Positions 1 through 9,208 of a stretch of 55,877 nucleotides of DNA are shown one piece after another. The position numbers and the translations under genes were made by a program. The stretch's first letter is position 1. Every line of letters starts with the position of its first letter. The notes beneath the pieces are model-generated. The model saw only the letters and a list, made by a program, of their open reading frames with translations, had not been told where the DNA came from and made no database searches. The stretch lies in NCBI GenBank assembly GCA_035353175.1, contig DAOPZC010000029.1, positions 1-55,877 on the forward strand, read 5' to 3'. Source of the stretch: DAOPZC01 sp035353175. GTDB taxonomy: Bacteria; Verrucomicrobiota; Kiritimatiellia; RFP12; UBA1067.

Positions 1-386
1 TCAGCTTCAGCGCCGTGGTCGTCGTGGGTGACCGCGAAGGCCGCGTGGGCTTCGGTTTCGGCAAGGCCAACGAGGTCAGCGACGCCATCCGCAAGGGCGG
101 CGATGCGGCCAAGAAGGCGATGATGCGCGTCAAGCTCGCCGGGAAGACCATCCCGCACGAGGTGACCGGCGTGTGCGACGGCGGCCGCGTGCTGCTGAAG
201 CCCGCCCCGGACGGCGCCGGCCTGATCGTCGGTGGCGGCATGCGCCCCGTGCTCGAGGCCGCCGGTGTCCGTGACGCCATCGGCAAGTCGCTGGGCAGCA
301 AGAACCGCCTGAACGTGGTCAAGGCCACCGTGGACGCCCTGAACAAGCTGCGTTCCGCGGAAGAGATCGCGGCCGCTAGGGCATAA
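1..386 (+). CDS. rpsE: 30S ribosomal protein S5, 3' part (5' end outside window)
   Basis: C-terminal part of ribosomal protein S5, a small-subunit protein of the decoding region. The reading frame is already open at base 1 (first whole codon at base 3) and ends in TAA at 384-386. The visible part begins in the S5 double-stranded-RNA-binding-like core (FSFSAVVVVGD, then GRVGFGFGKANEV) and runs through the C-terminal domain (VGGGMRPVLEAAGV, GSKNRLNVVKAT). Roughly 40-50 N-terminal residues lie upstream of the window. It is followed after 69 bases by rplO. The rpmD (L30) gene that usually sits between the two is absent, as it is in Chlamydia and several other lineages. The identification is secure. 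Confidence 0.97.
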   Translation, partial: SFSAVVVVGDREGRVGFGFGKANEVSDAIRKGGDAAKKAMMRVKLAGKTIPHEVTGVCDGGRVLLKPAPDGAGLIVGGGMRPVLEAAGVRDAIGKSLGSKNRLNVVKATVDALNKLRSAEEIAAARA

Positions 387-455
387 TCGTTCTGCCCTTC
401 CGGCGGACCCGCCCGACCGGGCTGGCCCGCCGGAGCAAACAAAGGAACTTATTCA

Positions 456-896
456 ATGGATCTGTCATCACTGAAAAATGTTGCGGGCGCCCGTAAGCCC
501 CGCAAGCGCGTGGGCCGCGGCAGCGCCTCGGGTATGGGCAAGACCTCGACCCGCGGCCACAAGGGCCAGCAGGCCCGTAAAGGCCACAAGGTCAAGCTCG
601 GTTTCGAAGGCGGTCAGATGCCTTTGGTCCGCCGTCTGCCGAAGCGCGGTTTCACGAACCCGACGCGGGTCGAGTATTTCGGGGTTAACGTGTGTGACCT
701 CGAGCGGTTCGACAACGGTACGGAAGTGACTCTCGACCTGCTTCGCGAGAACGGTCTGTTCACCAACAAGTTCGACGGCGTCAAGGTTCTCGGCAGCGGC
801 GAGCTGACCAAGAAGCTGACCGTCAAAGTCAACGGTGTCAGCGCGTCGGCCAAGGCGAAGATCGAAGCCGCGGGCGGCAGCGTGGAAATCGTCTGA
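456..896 (+). CDS. rplO: 50S ribosomal protein L15
   Basis: Complete L15 of 146 residues, the usual length. It is a large-subunit assembly protein that contacts 23S rRNA. The basic, glycine-rich N-terminus (RKRVGRGSASGMGKTSTRGHKGQ) and the following GFEGGQMPLVRRLPKRGF segment are typical, as is the C-terminal half (KVLGSGELTKKLTVKVNG, AKAKIEAAGGSVEIV). The start is the ATG at 456, preceded by an AAAGGA-type ribosome binding site at 441-446. It lies between rpsE and secY, the normal spc-operon order apart from missing rpmD, and is only 11 bases from secY, so the genes are surely co-transcribed. Confidence 0.97.
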   Translation: MDLSSLKNVAGARKPRKRVGRGSASGMGKTSTRGHKGQQARKGHKVKLGFEGGQMPLVRRLPKRGFTNPTRVEYFGVNVCDLERFDNGTEVTLDLLRENGLFTNKFDGVKVLGSGELTKKLTVKVNGVSASAKAKIEAAGGSVEIV

Positions 897-907
897 GGTT
901 TTTCACC

Positions 908-2293
908 ATGCCCATGCTTGCCACTTTTGCGAACACCTTCAAAATCCCGGAACTCCGGAAACGCATCCTGCTGACGGTCGGGTTGGTTTTCATCAGCCGC
1001 CTGATCTCCATGATCCCGACACCGGGTGTCGATTGGCAGACGTTGCAGGCTGAACTGGCCCGTATCCGTGAGACCGCCGGCGCGGGCGGCGGCCTCATGG
1101 ACTGGTTCAACGTGTTCAGCGGCGGCGCGCTCAACCAGTGCGCGGTCGGCTTTTTGAGCATTTGGCCCTACATCAGCGCTTCGATCATCATCCAGCTGCT
1201 GACGGCGGTCATCCCCTTGTTCGAGAAGCTCCGCCAAGAGGGCGAGTCGGGCAGGCTGAAGTTGGCTCAGTACACGCGTTATCTCACGATCGGCATTTGT
1301 GTGTTCCAGGCTTTTGCCTTGGCCACGGCGTTGCAGAATCCGGCTTCGTTCGGGCTCGGCAACGTGCAGATCGTGACGCGCCCGGGCCTTGGCTTCAATA
1401 TCATGACCGTCATCTGCATGACGTCGGCATCGCTGCTCGTCATGTGGCTCGCGGACCAGATCACCCAGCGCGGCATCGGGAACGGCACGTCGTTGATCAT
1501 CATGATCAACATCACGTCGCGCCTGCCGGTCGCGATCATCGAGGCCTGGACGCGGTATTTCGGCCTGGGCGGCATCACCGCCACCAAGAGCCCGATCGAG
1601 CTGCTCCTGCTGCTGCTTTTCGGTTTCATGATCGCCATGGGAACCGTGATGCTGACGCAGGGTGTGCGCAAGGTGCCCATCCACTCGACGCGTCGCGCGG
1701 CGGGCGGCGGGAACTCTTACGGGATGCAGCAGACCTACATGCCGCTGCGCGTGAACTACACCGGCGTTATGCCCATCATCTTCGCGGGGCCGCTCATCCA
1801 GTTCCCCGCGGCGATCCTGAGCCGCATCCCGCCGGAAATCGCGTGGCTCGGTTGGCTGAAGTGGCTGGGCGGGCAGCTGGTCGACATGACCAGCCCGATC
1901 CACCTCGGCTGCTATGCGATCCTGATCATGTTCTTCGCGTTCTTCTGGGTCGCCACTCAGTTCAATGCGATGCAGATCTCGGATAATCTGAAGCGTGAGG
2001 GTTCATATGTGCCGGGCATTCGGCCGGGGCGCGCCACGGCCGAGTACCTGGACGCGCTGATGACCCGCGTGACGCTGATCGGCGGTACGGGCCTGCTCGT
2101 CATCGCTCTGGTGCCGCAGTTGCTGCGCGGAATGATGGAACTGCCTTGGGAAATGGCCTCTTTCTTTGGCGGCACCAGCTTGCTGATCATCGTCGGCGTG
2201 GCGCTCGATACGCTGCGTCAGATGGAGTCGCACCTGCTGATGCGCAACTACGACGGCTTCCTGAAACACGGCCGTCTGCGCAGCCGGCGCTAA
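908..2293 (+). CDS. secY: Preprotein translocase subunit SecY
   Basis: SecY, the ten-helix channel of the Sec translocon in the inner membrane. It has 461 residues, close to the usual length. Visible marks are the N-terminal segment (FKIPELRKRILLTVGLVFISR, first helix), the plug region (GGLMDWFNVFSGGALNQ), YISASIIIQLL, the loop GIGNGTSLIIM, cytoplasmic loops with GVRKVPI and GNSYGMQQTYMPLRVN, and the C-terminal NYDGFLKHGRLRSRR tail. The ATG at 908 follows rplO by 11 bases. It is the last gene of the ribosomal operon here, since hairpins at 2293-2319 and 2332-2372 follow directly. The adk/map/infA/rpsM set often found downstream is not present. Confidence 0.97.
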   Translation: MPMLATFANTFKIPELRKRILLTVGLVFISRLISMIPTPGVDWQTLQAELARIRETAGAGGGLMDWFNVFSGGALNQCAVGFLSIWPYISASIIIQLLTAVIPLFEKLRQEGESGRLKLAQYTRYLTIGICVFQAFALATALQNPASFGLGNVQIVTRPGLGFNIMTVICMTSASLLVMWLADQITQRGIGNGTSLIIMINITSRLPVAIIEAWTRYFGLGGITATKSPIELLLLLLFGFMIAMGTVMLTQGVRKVPIHSTRRAAGGGNSYGMQQTYMPLRVNYTGVMPIIFAGPLIQFPAAILSRIPPEIAWLGWLKWLGGQLVDMTSPIHLGCYAILIMFFAFFWVATQFNAMQISDNLKREGSYVPGIRPGRATAEYLDALMTRVTLIGGTGLLVIALVPQLLRGMMELPWEMASFFGGTSLLIIVGVALDTLRQMESHLLMRNYDGFLKHGRLRSRR

Positions 2294-2319
2294 AGCCGGT
2301 CGGCCGGAAGACGGCTTTT
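2293..2319 (+). terminator. Hairpin overlapping the secY stop codon
   Basis: Inverted repeat AAGCCG (2293-2298) / CGGCTT (2312-2317), followed by TT. It could pause polymerase or act as a weak first terminator ahead of the stronger one at 2332-2372. Confidence 0.45.
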
Positions 2320-2331
2320 GACATCTATTGC

Positions 2332-2372
2332 AACAGGCTTGCGGATTTAATCTGCGGGCCTGTTCTTTTTTT
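2332..2372 (+). terminator. Rho-independent terminator of the rpsE-rplO-secY operon
   Basis: Outer stem AACAGGC (2332-2338) with GCCTGTT (2358-2364). An inner stem GCGGAT (2341-2346) pairs with ATCTGC (2350-2355) with one G-U pair around a TTA loop. Seven T residues follow at 2366-2372. This is a strong intrinsic terminator directly after secY. Confidence 0.85.
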
Positions 2373-2384
2373 ATATCGCGCACT

Positions 2385-2413
2385 TTGCACGGTCCGTCCA
2401 TCCGTTGTATCAT
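2385..2413 (+). promoter_or_regulatory. Candidate sigma-70-type promoter for the phosphoesterase gene
   Basis: TTGCAC at 2385-2390 (-35, three of six consensus bases), a 17-base spacer, and TATCAT at 2408-2413 (-10, five of six). It starts just after the secY terminator and about 40 bases before the ATG at 2455, which has a G-rich ribosome binding site (GGGGGGAGGA, about 2440-2449). Confidence 0.5.
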
Positions 2414-2454
2414 GGGCAGGCAAGACATAAATTCAGTGAGGGGGGAGGACGGGA

Positions 2455-4170
2455 ATGAGGACACAGCATCGCAGGGCGTCGCGTCTGGTTCTTTGCGTGG
2501 CCGCCGCGTGGCAGGTCGCCGCCACCGCCGCGGCCATCGAGGGCCGGGTCTACCTCGACGCGAACCGCAACGGGGTTTTCGATGCCGGCGAAGCCGGCGT
2601 GACGAACGTGCCGGTCAGCGACGGCGCGCGCGTGGCCGTGACCGACCCGGCGGGCGGCTACCGGCTGGAGACTTCGAACGCCGCTACGATCGTCTGGGTC
2701 TGCCTTCCCAGCGGGCATGCCGCGTCGGGGAAGTTCTGGCGCGCGGTTGAGGACAAGGGGCGCGCGGATTTCGGCCTGGTGCCGCAGGCCCAGACGGAGG
2801 ATTTCGCCTTCGTGCAAATCACGGACGCGCATGTCGGCCGCGCCGACTTGGTTGCCGCGTTCGCCGGCCATCTCGGCCGGCTGCCTCATCCTTTCGCCTT
2901 TGTCGTGAACACGGGCGACCTCGTGGGCGGCGTTGATGTCGTGCGCCCCGATAAGGCGCAAGCGCAATACGACCGGTATCTCGGTGCGGCGGCGGCCTTC
3001 ACCGTGCCGCTGTTCAACCTGCCTGGAAATCATGAGCACGTGGCCTTCAACACGCCGAATCCCGACACGGCGCATCCCTTTTACGGAAAAGGCCTTTATC
3101 GGCGCGTGTTCGGCCCCACCTATTACTCGTGGGATTGGGCCGGTGTCCATTTCGTGGCGCTTGACGGCACGACGCTGCCATATCAGGAAAGGCTCGGGGA
3201 CCACCAGCTGTCTTGGCTGGCCGCCGACGTGGGCGCTCAGCCCGCGGACAAGCCGCTGGTCATCTTCTGCCACCAGTCGATCCCCGACTTGCGCGACGCC
3301 AAAGAACTGGCCGGGATCCTGCAGGGCCGCCGCGTCCTCGGCGCGTTTTGCGGTCATCTGCACCGGACCTTCACCACGCGGCTGGGAGAGATTCCCGTGT
3401 ACCTGAGCGGCGCGATGAGCGGCGCGTGGTGGAGCGGACCGAACATCGACGGGACGCCGCAGGGGTTCCGTGTGGCGAACATCAAGAACGGCACGCTGAA
3501 GACGGCTTTCTTCAGCCGCGAGGGGGCGACGCCCCTTTCCGTCGTGGCGCCTTTGGCCTCGGCCGTGCAGTCGGGAACCATCGAGGTCGCGGCGACCGTT
3601 TTGGATTTCGGGCAGCCGGCAGGGGTGTCGGCGTCGTTCGTCGGACAGCCGGTGCTGCTGAAGCAGGCGTCGCGCGATGAGCTGTGGTCGGTCTGGAGGG
3701 GAACGGCGGATACCCGGCTGGCGTTCGACGGCGACCGCACGCTGGAGATCACCGCGAAGCGGGGTGACTCGACCAACACGTTCGTGATCCGCTATCTGGT
3801 TTCTAACGGCCGCGCGGAACGCTATCAGGCGGATGAGGGCGCGACGCTCAAGATTCAAGTGAGGGGAATCGACACCACGGACACCGTCCTGTTCAACGGT
3901 GAACCGCTGGGGGTGATCCCGTCGGGCACCTCGAACGAGACGACCTTGGCGTTTGCGGTCAGCAAGGAGCGGCTGGCGAAATTCAACCGGGTGACGGTCC
4001 GCGCCGAAGCGCAGGCGAAAGGCAAGGACGTGTTCAGTGTCGGCCCGGTCGCGCTCGAGTACAAAGGCAAGCGGATCCACGATCTACGGTACGCGTCCTT
4101 CGAGCGGCACACGGTGGCGGGCGACGATCCGAAGCGCCGCGAGAAAGCGCTCTACTACTGTCTGCCGTGA
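2455..4170 (+). CDS. Exported calcineurin-like metallophosphoesterase with N-terminal Ig-like domain
   Basis: A 571-residue exported protein. A signal peptide covers about residues 1-27. An SdrD-B/carboxypeptidase-regulatory-like beta domain follows at about 28-85 (VYLDANRNGVFDAGEAGV). The calcineurin-like fold then runs to about residue 320 with every metal-binding block visible: DAH, NTGDLVGG, GNHEH, CHQS and GHLHR. A C-terminal beta-rich region of about 250 residues follows, as in family members with added N- and C-terminal domains. Such enzymes hydrolyse phosphomonoesters or diesters with two metal ions. The substrate cannot be told from the sequence. The gene stands alone between the ribosomal operon and the MoxR operon and has its own promoter candidate. 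Confidence 0.85.
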   Translation: MRTQHRRASRLVLCVAAAWQVAATAAAIEGRVYLDANRNGVFDAGEAGVTNVPVSDGARVAVTDPAGGYRLETSNAATIVWVCLPSGHAASGKFWRAVEDKGRADFGLVPQAQTEDFAFVQITDAHVGRADLVAAFAGHLGRLPHPFAFVVNTGDLVGGVDVVRPDKAQAQYDRYLGAAAAFTVPLFNLPGNHEHVAFNTPNPDTAHPFYGKGLYRRVFGPTYYSWDWAGVHFVALDGTTLPYQERLGDHQLSWLAADVGAQPADKPLVIFCHQSIPDLRDAKELAGILQGRRVLGAFCGHLHRTFTTRLGEIPVYLSGAMSGAWWSGPNIDGTPQGFRVANIKNGTLKTAFFSREGATPLSVVAPLASAVQSGTIEVAATVLDFGQPAGVSASFVGQPVLLKQASRDELWSVWRGTADTRLAFDGDRTLEITAKRGDSTNTFVIRYLVSNGRAERYQADEGATLKIQVRGIDTTDTVLFNGEPLGVIPSGTSNETTLAFAVSKERLAKFNRVTVRAEAQAKGKDVFSVGPVALEYKGKRIHDLRYASFERHTVAGDDPKRREKALYYCLP

Positions 4171-4252
4171 GATTCGTATGGCCATGGAAATACGCTTGTG
4201 GTATACGTAATGCAACATCGTTTTAAGATGTGTTTTTTGGGGGGTGTTACAT

Positions 4253-5290
<1,038 letters not shown>

Positions 5291-5316
5291 GCACACGGAC
5301 AGACACGGCCGGCACC

Positions 5317-5345
5317 GTGAACTGTGAACCGTTGAACCGTGAACC
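5317..5345 (+). repeat. Short tandem GTGAACC-type repeat between moxR and the DUF58 gene
   Basis: Four imperfect 7-8-base units in a row: GTGAACT (5317-5323), GTGAACC (5324-5330), GTTGAACC (5331-5338) and GTGAACC (5339-5345). They fill much of the 76-base gap. Function unknown. It may simply be a slippage product, or a binding or RNA element. Confidence 0.6.
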
Positions 5346-5366
5346 TCTCCAACCTGTGGCTATCTC

Positions 5367-6284
5367 ATGTCCGCCCCCTCATATATGCGGTTTCTGCCGC
5401 CCGAGGCGCTCGCCAAGCTCGGACGCTGTGAATTGCTCGCGCGGGGAGTGGTCGAAGGGTTCATCTCCGGCAAGCATAAAAGCCCCTTTAAAGGGTTTTC
5501 GGTCGAATTCGCCGAGCACCGTCAGTATGCGCCGGGCGATGACCTGCGCAATCTCGACTGGCGTGTGCTGGCGCGCAAAGACCGCTACTACATCAAACAG
5601 TATATCGAAGAGACCAACATGCGGGCCACGCTGCTGCTCGACGCCTCGGGCTCGATGGCCTATGCGGGCGACGCGGCGGCGCCGCGCGATGGCCGGCCCT
5701 GCTCGAAACTGGCCTACGCGCAGCACATCGCGGCGATGCTCGGCTATCTGCTGATCGGCCAGCAAGACGCGGCGGGGCTGGTCACCTTCGACACCCAACT
5801 GCGGACCTATCTGCCGGCGCGCGCGCGGGCCAGCCAGGTGCGCGGCATCCTTGAGACGCTGGAGAAGACCGAGCCCGGCGGTGAGACCGGACTGGCGGAC
5901 ATCTTCCACGACATCGCCGAGCGGATTCCGCGGCGCGGCCTGGTCGTGATCCTGAGCGACCTGTACGACGATTCCGAAGCGCTGATCAAGGCGCTGCACC
6001 ATTTCCGCTACCGCCGCCACGAGGTGCTGCTGTTCCATGTGGTGGCCGACGAGGAGCTGACGTTCCCCTTCGATTCGTTCACCAAGTTCCGCGACCTGGA
6101 GCGGCCCGAGGCGATGCTGCCGATCGATCCGCGCACGATCCGCGCGACCTATCTGGAACGGATGCGGGCGTTTCTGTCCGACATCGAATCGGCCTGCGGA
6201 CGCATGAAGATCGACTACGTGCGGATGAATACCCGCGTGCCGTATGACGAGGCACTTTCGGCGTATCTGATGAAGAGACGGTAG
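5367..6284 (+). CDS. DUF58 domain protein (vWA-like partner of MoxR)
   Basis: A 305-residue DUF58 protein. The N-terminal part carries FSGKHKSPFKGFSVEF-type sequence and the DUF58 signature YAPGDDLRNLDWRVLARKDRYYIKQY at about residues 50-76. It continues into a von Willebrand A-like domain whose MIDAS motif DASGS (DxSxS) lies at about residues 92-96. No membrane segment is visible, so it is probably cytoplasmic. Members of the family almost always sit beside a MoxR ATPase and are thought to be its partners. It follows moxR by 76 bases that contain a short GTGAAC-type repeat, and its TAG stop abuts the next gene's ATG directly. Confidence 0.92.
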   Translation: MSAPSYMRFLPPEALAKLGRCELLARGVVEGFISGKHKSPFKGFSVEFAEHRQYAPGDDLRNLDWRVLARKDRYYIKQYIEETNMRATLLLDASGSMAYAGDAAAPRDGRPCSKLAYAQHIAAMLGYLLIGQQDAAGLVTFDTQLRTYLPARARASQVRGILETLEKTEPGGETGLADIFHDIAERIPRRGLVVILSDLYDDSEALIKALHHFRYRRHEVLLFHVVADEELTFPFDSFTKFRDLERPEAMLPIDPRTIRATYLERMRAFLSDIESACGRMKIDYVRMNTRVPYDEALSAYLMKRR

Positions 6285-9146
6285 ATGCTGTTCTTGAATC
6301 CATATCTGCTGCTGGGGTTGCTCGGAATCGCGATTCCGGTCATCATCCACCTGTTCAACCGGCGCAATGCCCGCGAGGTCAAATGGGGCGCGATGCGCTT
6401 CCTGCTGGACAGCCTGATGAGCCGGCGGCGCAGTCTGCTGCTGGAGGAGATGCTGCTGCTCGCGGCGCGGTGTCTCTTGGCCGGGTGCGCGGTGTTGGCG
6501 ATGGCGCGGCCTTTCGTGCCGGCGGGCTCCTCGTTCCCGTGGTGGGCGGTGCTGCCACTGGGGCTGCTCGGCATCGTCCTGTTTGGCATGAGTTTCGCGC
6601 TGGGCCGGTACCGCACGTGGCAGTTTTTGACGTGGCTCGCCTGCCTGCTCTGCCTCGCGCTCAGTGCCGGTGCGATCCTGCTTGAAAAGCGGCTGAGCCT
6701 CAACCGCTTCGTCGGAGGCACGGCGCGCGATATCGCGCTGGTGATCGACGGCTCTTCATCGATGACGCTGTCGGTCGACGGCGAAACTAATTTCAGCCGG
6801 GCGCTCAAAGAGGCGGCGCGGCTGGTCGAGGAGGCGCCGCGCGGCGTGGCCTTCAGCGTGATCGTGGCGGGCGCGGTGCCGGATCCCCTGGTACCCGCGC
6901 CGGTGCCGGACCGCAAGTATGTGCAGACGGCGCTGGAGCAGGCGATCCCCGTGCAGGGCGTTCTGCGGGTGCCGGACGCGCTGGCCGCGGCCGCCGCGTC
7001 GCTGGTGCAGGGCTCGCATCTTACCAAGCAGATCATCCTGATCGGCGACGGCCAGTCGATCGGCTGGCAGACCGGCGACCTGGAGAGCTGGGGCTTTCTC
7101 AACGAGGCCTTCGCGCGCCTGCCCGCCAAGCCACGGGTCTTCGTGCGTACCCTGGAGCTGCCGCAGGGCATCCGCAACTTGACGCTCAAGAACGTGGCGT
7201 TTTCCCGCCCCGTCGTGGGCACCGACCGCGACGTGCGCGTGGACGTGACGCTGGCGAACACGGGGCGCGAGGCGGTGACGCCCGCGAACGTGACCTTGTC
7301 CGCAGGCGGCAAGGAGAAGATCGACCGCTCCGTGGGTCAGATGGCGCCGGGGACCGAGCGGGTGGTCTCGTTCCTGCACCGCTTCGACACGCCGGGTGCG
7401 CAGGTGGTGGAGGCGCGGGTGGCGTCCGAAGACGAGATGGCGTCGGATGACAGCATGCGGCGCGTGATGCAGATCATGCGCACGCTCAAGGTGCTGGTGG
7501 CGGACGACGGCCGTGCGGTGCGGCTGCTGGACCGGGCCGGCGGATATGTCGCCTTGGGCCTGATGCCTTCGGCCAAGGGGCTGCAGGAGCGCGAGACCCG
7601 GAAAGGGCGGGAACCGTTGCGCCCCCGTTATTTGATGGAGCCCGAACTGATCGCCGCGAGCGGTCTGGGGCTCAAGCGCACGCTGGCCGGCTACGCGGTA
7701 ACCGTTCTGGCGGACGTGCCGTCGCTGCCCGAAACCCAGGCGGCGCAGCTTTCCGAGTACGTGCGCCTCGGCGGCAGCCTGCTGGTCGTGCACGGCGCGC
7801 GGTCTGACGCGGCGTTCTACAACGGCTGGCAGAGTGCGGGTTCGCCGGTGTTGCCGCTGCCGCTCGGCGAGTGCGTGGTGGCTGGACAGACGGGCGTGAA
7901 AATCGATCCGGGAACATTCAAGCATCCCGCGCTCGCGCTGTTCCGCGAATCGGGCGACTTGGCGGACGCGGTGGTGGAGTGCTACCGGCAGGCGCGGGAG
8001 ACCAATGACGTGTCGGGCGTGGTGGCGCGGTTACAGAACGGCGCCGCCTTCATGGCGGAGCAGGCATTGGGCAAGGGCCGCGTGGTGCAGCTCTTCGTGC
8101 CGCTCGACCGCACGGCGGGGAATCTGGTGGCGCGGCAGTCGTTCTTGCCTCTGATCCAGGAGGTCACATCCTATCTGGCGCAGCCGGTGATCGCTTCCCT
8201 GAACATCCCGCCTTCGCGCGGCGCGGTGGTGCAGCTCGCTTCGCCCGCGCTGACGCAGATGAGCGGTAGCGGCCTGTTCGCCGAATATTTCAAGAAGGAC
8301 AACTTCAAGAAGGTGCTGTTGACGCGCATCGATCCCACGCTGGACCTGACGTGGAACGAGAACAGCCCCGCCGAGGGGCTGCCGCGCGACTACTTCACCG
8401 TGCGCTGGACCGGATCGTTCGTGCCGAAACGGAGTGGCACGTACACGTTCTATGTGAACGCCGACGACCGGCTGACCCTGCGCATCGGGGCGCACGAGGT
8501 CCGAATGACGGATTATGGCCAGCAGCGCGAGATGCGCGGCACCTTCAAGGCCGGCGAGCGCTATCCGCTCTCCGCGGAGTTCGGCGAGGACAGCGGACAG
8601 GCCGGGGTGTGGGTGGACATGGAGGGCCCGGACTTCCCGCGGGCGCGGCTGCCGGGCGATTGGCTGGTGCCGGTGCGCGGCGATGCGGACTCGTGGGCGG
8701 ACGCGGTGGACACGCAGGTCTTGGCGCCGGGCGGGCGCACCCTTTTCGCCAAGATCCGCTACGGCGAAGACGGCCTGGCTCTGCGCACGGACAGCCCGCT
8801 GATGCAGGGGCTCTACGAGGTGAGGGTTCCGGCTGCGGCTGCGAGCTGGCTCGGTCATCTCGCCAACACGAACGATGTCTTTCCGCTGTGCGTGATGGAA
8901 AATCCGGAAGAAAGCAAGCTCGACGCGCTGACGGCGGACGAGCAGGCGATCGTGGCGCGGCACTCCGATGTGACCCTGACCCATTCGTTTGAGGATCTGC
9001 AGAAGGCGCTGGTCGGCAAAACGTTCGGGCGCGAATTGTGGCGTATTCCAGCCATGGTGCTTTTTGTGTTGCTGATACTGGAGTCTGTGCTGACGCGCTG
9101 GATCTGCGTGCAGCGCAAGACGGGCGAGAACGAAATGAGGAGTTAG
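6285..9146 (+). CDS. BatA-like vWA membrane protein with embedded PA14 domain
   Basis: A 953-residue membrane protein. The N-terminus (LNPYLLLGLLGIAIPVIIHLFNRRNAREVKWGAMRFL) is the BatA/aerotolerance N-terminal domain with its first helix. Further hydrophobic segments lie at about 60-80, 85-105 and 110-130. A vWA domain begins at about residue 149 with MIDAS DGSSS. A beta-rich part and a GATase1-like segment (DVPSLPETQAAQLSEYVRLGGSLLVVHG, about 475-530) follow. Residues about 660-795 form a PA14-type sugar-binding beta-sandwich (GLFAEYFKKDNF, FTVRWTGSFVPKRSGTYTFYVNADDRLTLRI, GDWLVP). One last membrane helix lies near the C-terminus. BatA-like proteins work with MoxR. The PA14 insertion is unusual. 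The ATG directly follows the DUF58 stop codon. Confidence 0.88.
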   Translation: MLFLNPYLLLGLLGIAIPVIIHLFNRRNAREVKWGAMRFLLDSLMSRRRSLLLEEMLLLAARCLLAGCAVLAMARPFVPAGSSFPWWAVLPLGLLGIVLFGMSFALGRYRTWQFLTWLACLLCLALSAGAILLEKRLSLNRFVGGTARDIALVIDGSSSMTLSVDGETNFSRALKEAARLVEEAPRGVAFSVIVAGAVPDPLVPAPVPDRKYVQTALEQAIPVQGVLRVPDALAAAAASLVQGSHLTKQIILIGDGQSIGWQTGDLESWGFLNEAFARLPAKPRVFVRTLELPQGIRNLTLKNVAFSRPVVGTDRDVRVDVTLANTGREAVTPANVTLSAGGKEKIDRSVGQMAPGTERVVSFLHRFDTPGAQVVEARVASEDEMASDDSMRRVMQIMRTLKVLVADDGRAVRLLDRAGGYVALGLMPSAKGLQERETRKGREPLRPRYLMEPELIAASGLGLKRTLAGYAVTVLADVPSLPETQAAQLSEYVRLGGSLLVVHGARSDAAFYNGWQSAGSPVLPLPLGECVVAGQTGVKIDPGTFKHPALALFRESGDLADAVVECYRQARETNDVSGVVARLQNGAAFMAEQALGKGRVVQLFVPLDRTAGNLVARQSFLPLIQEVTSYLAQPVIASLNIPPSRGAVVQLASPALTQMSGSGLFAEYFKKDNFKKVLLTRIDPTLDLTWNENSPAEGLPRDYFTVRWTGSFVPKRSGTYTFYVNADDRLTLRIGAHEVRMTDYGQQREMRGTFKAGERYPLSAEFGEDSGQAGVWVDMEGPDFPRARLPGDWLVPVRGDADSWADAVDTQVLAPGGRTLFAKIRYGEDGLALRTDSPLMQGLYEVRVPAAAASWLGHLANTNDVFPLCVMENPEESKLDALTADEQAIVARHSDVTLTHSFEDLQKALVGKTFGRELWRIPAMVLFVLLILESVLTRWICVQRKTGENEMRS

Positions 9147-9208
9147 GCGTGAGGGGGGGCAGACCGTGTTTTCCGGACGCCTTCAGCCTAAATTGCAAAA
9201 AACCTGAA

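Noticed and set aside
614..1903. A 429-residue minus-strand frame opposite rplO and secY
   Set aside because: Antisense to two certain housekeeping genes; His/Asp/Arg-rich shadow sequence.
4201..4252. A promoter for moxR using TATACG or TAAGAT as -10
   Set aside because: No -35-like hexamer lies at a suitable distance from either, so I do not list one.
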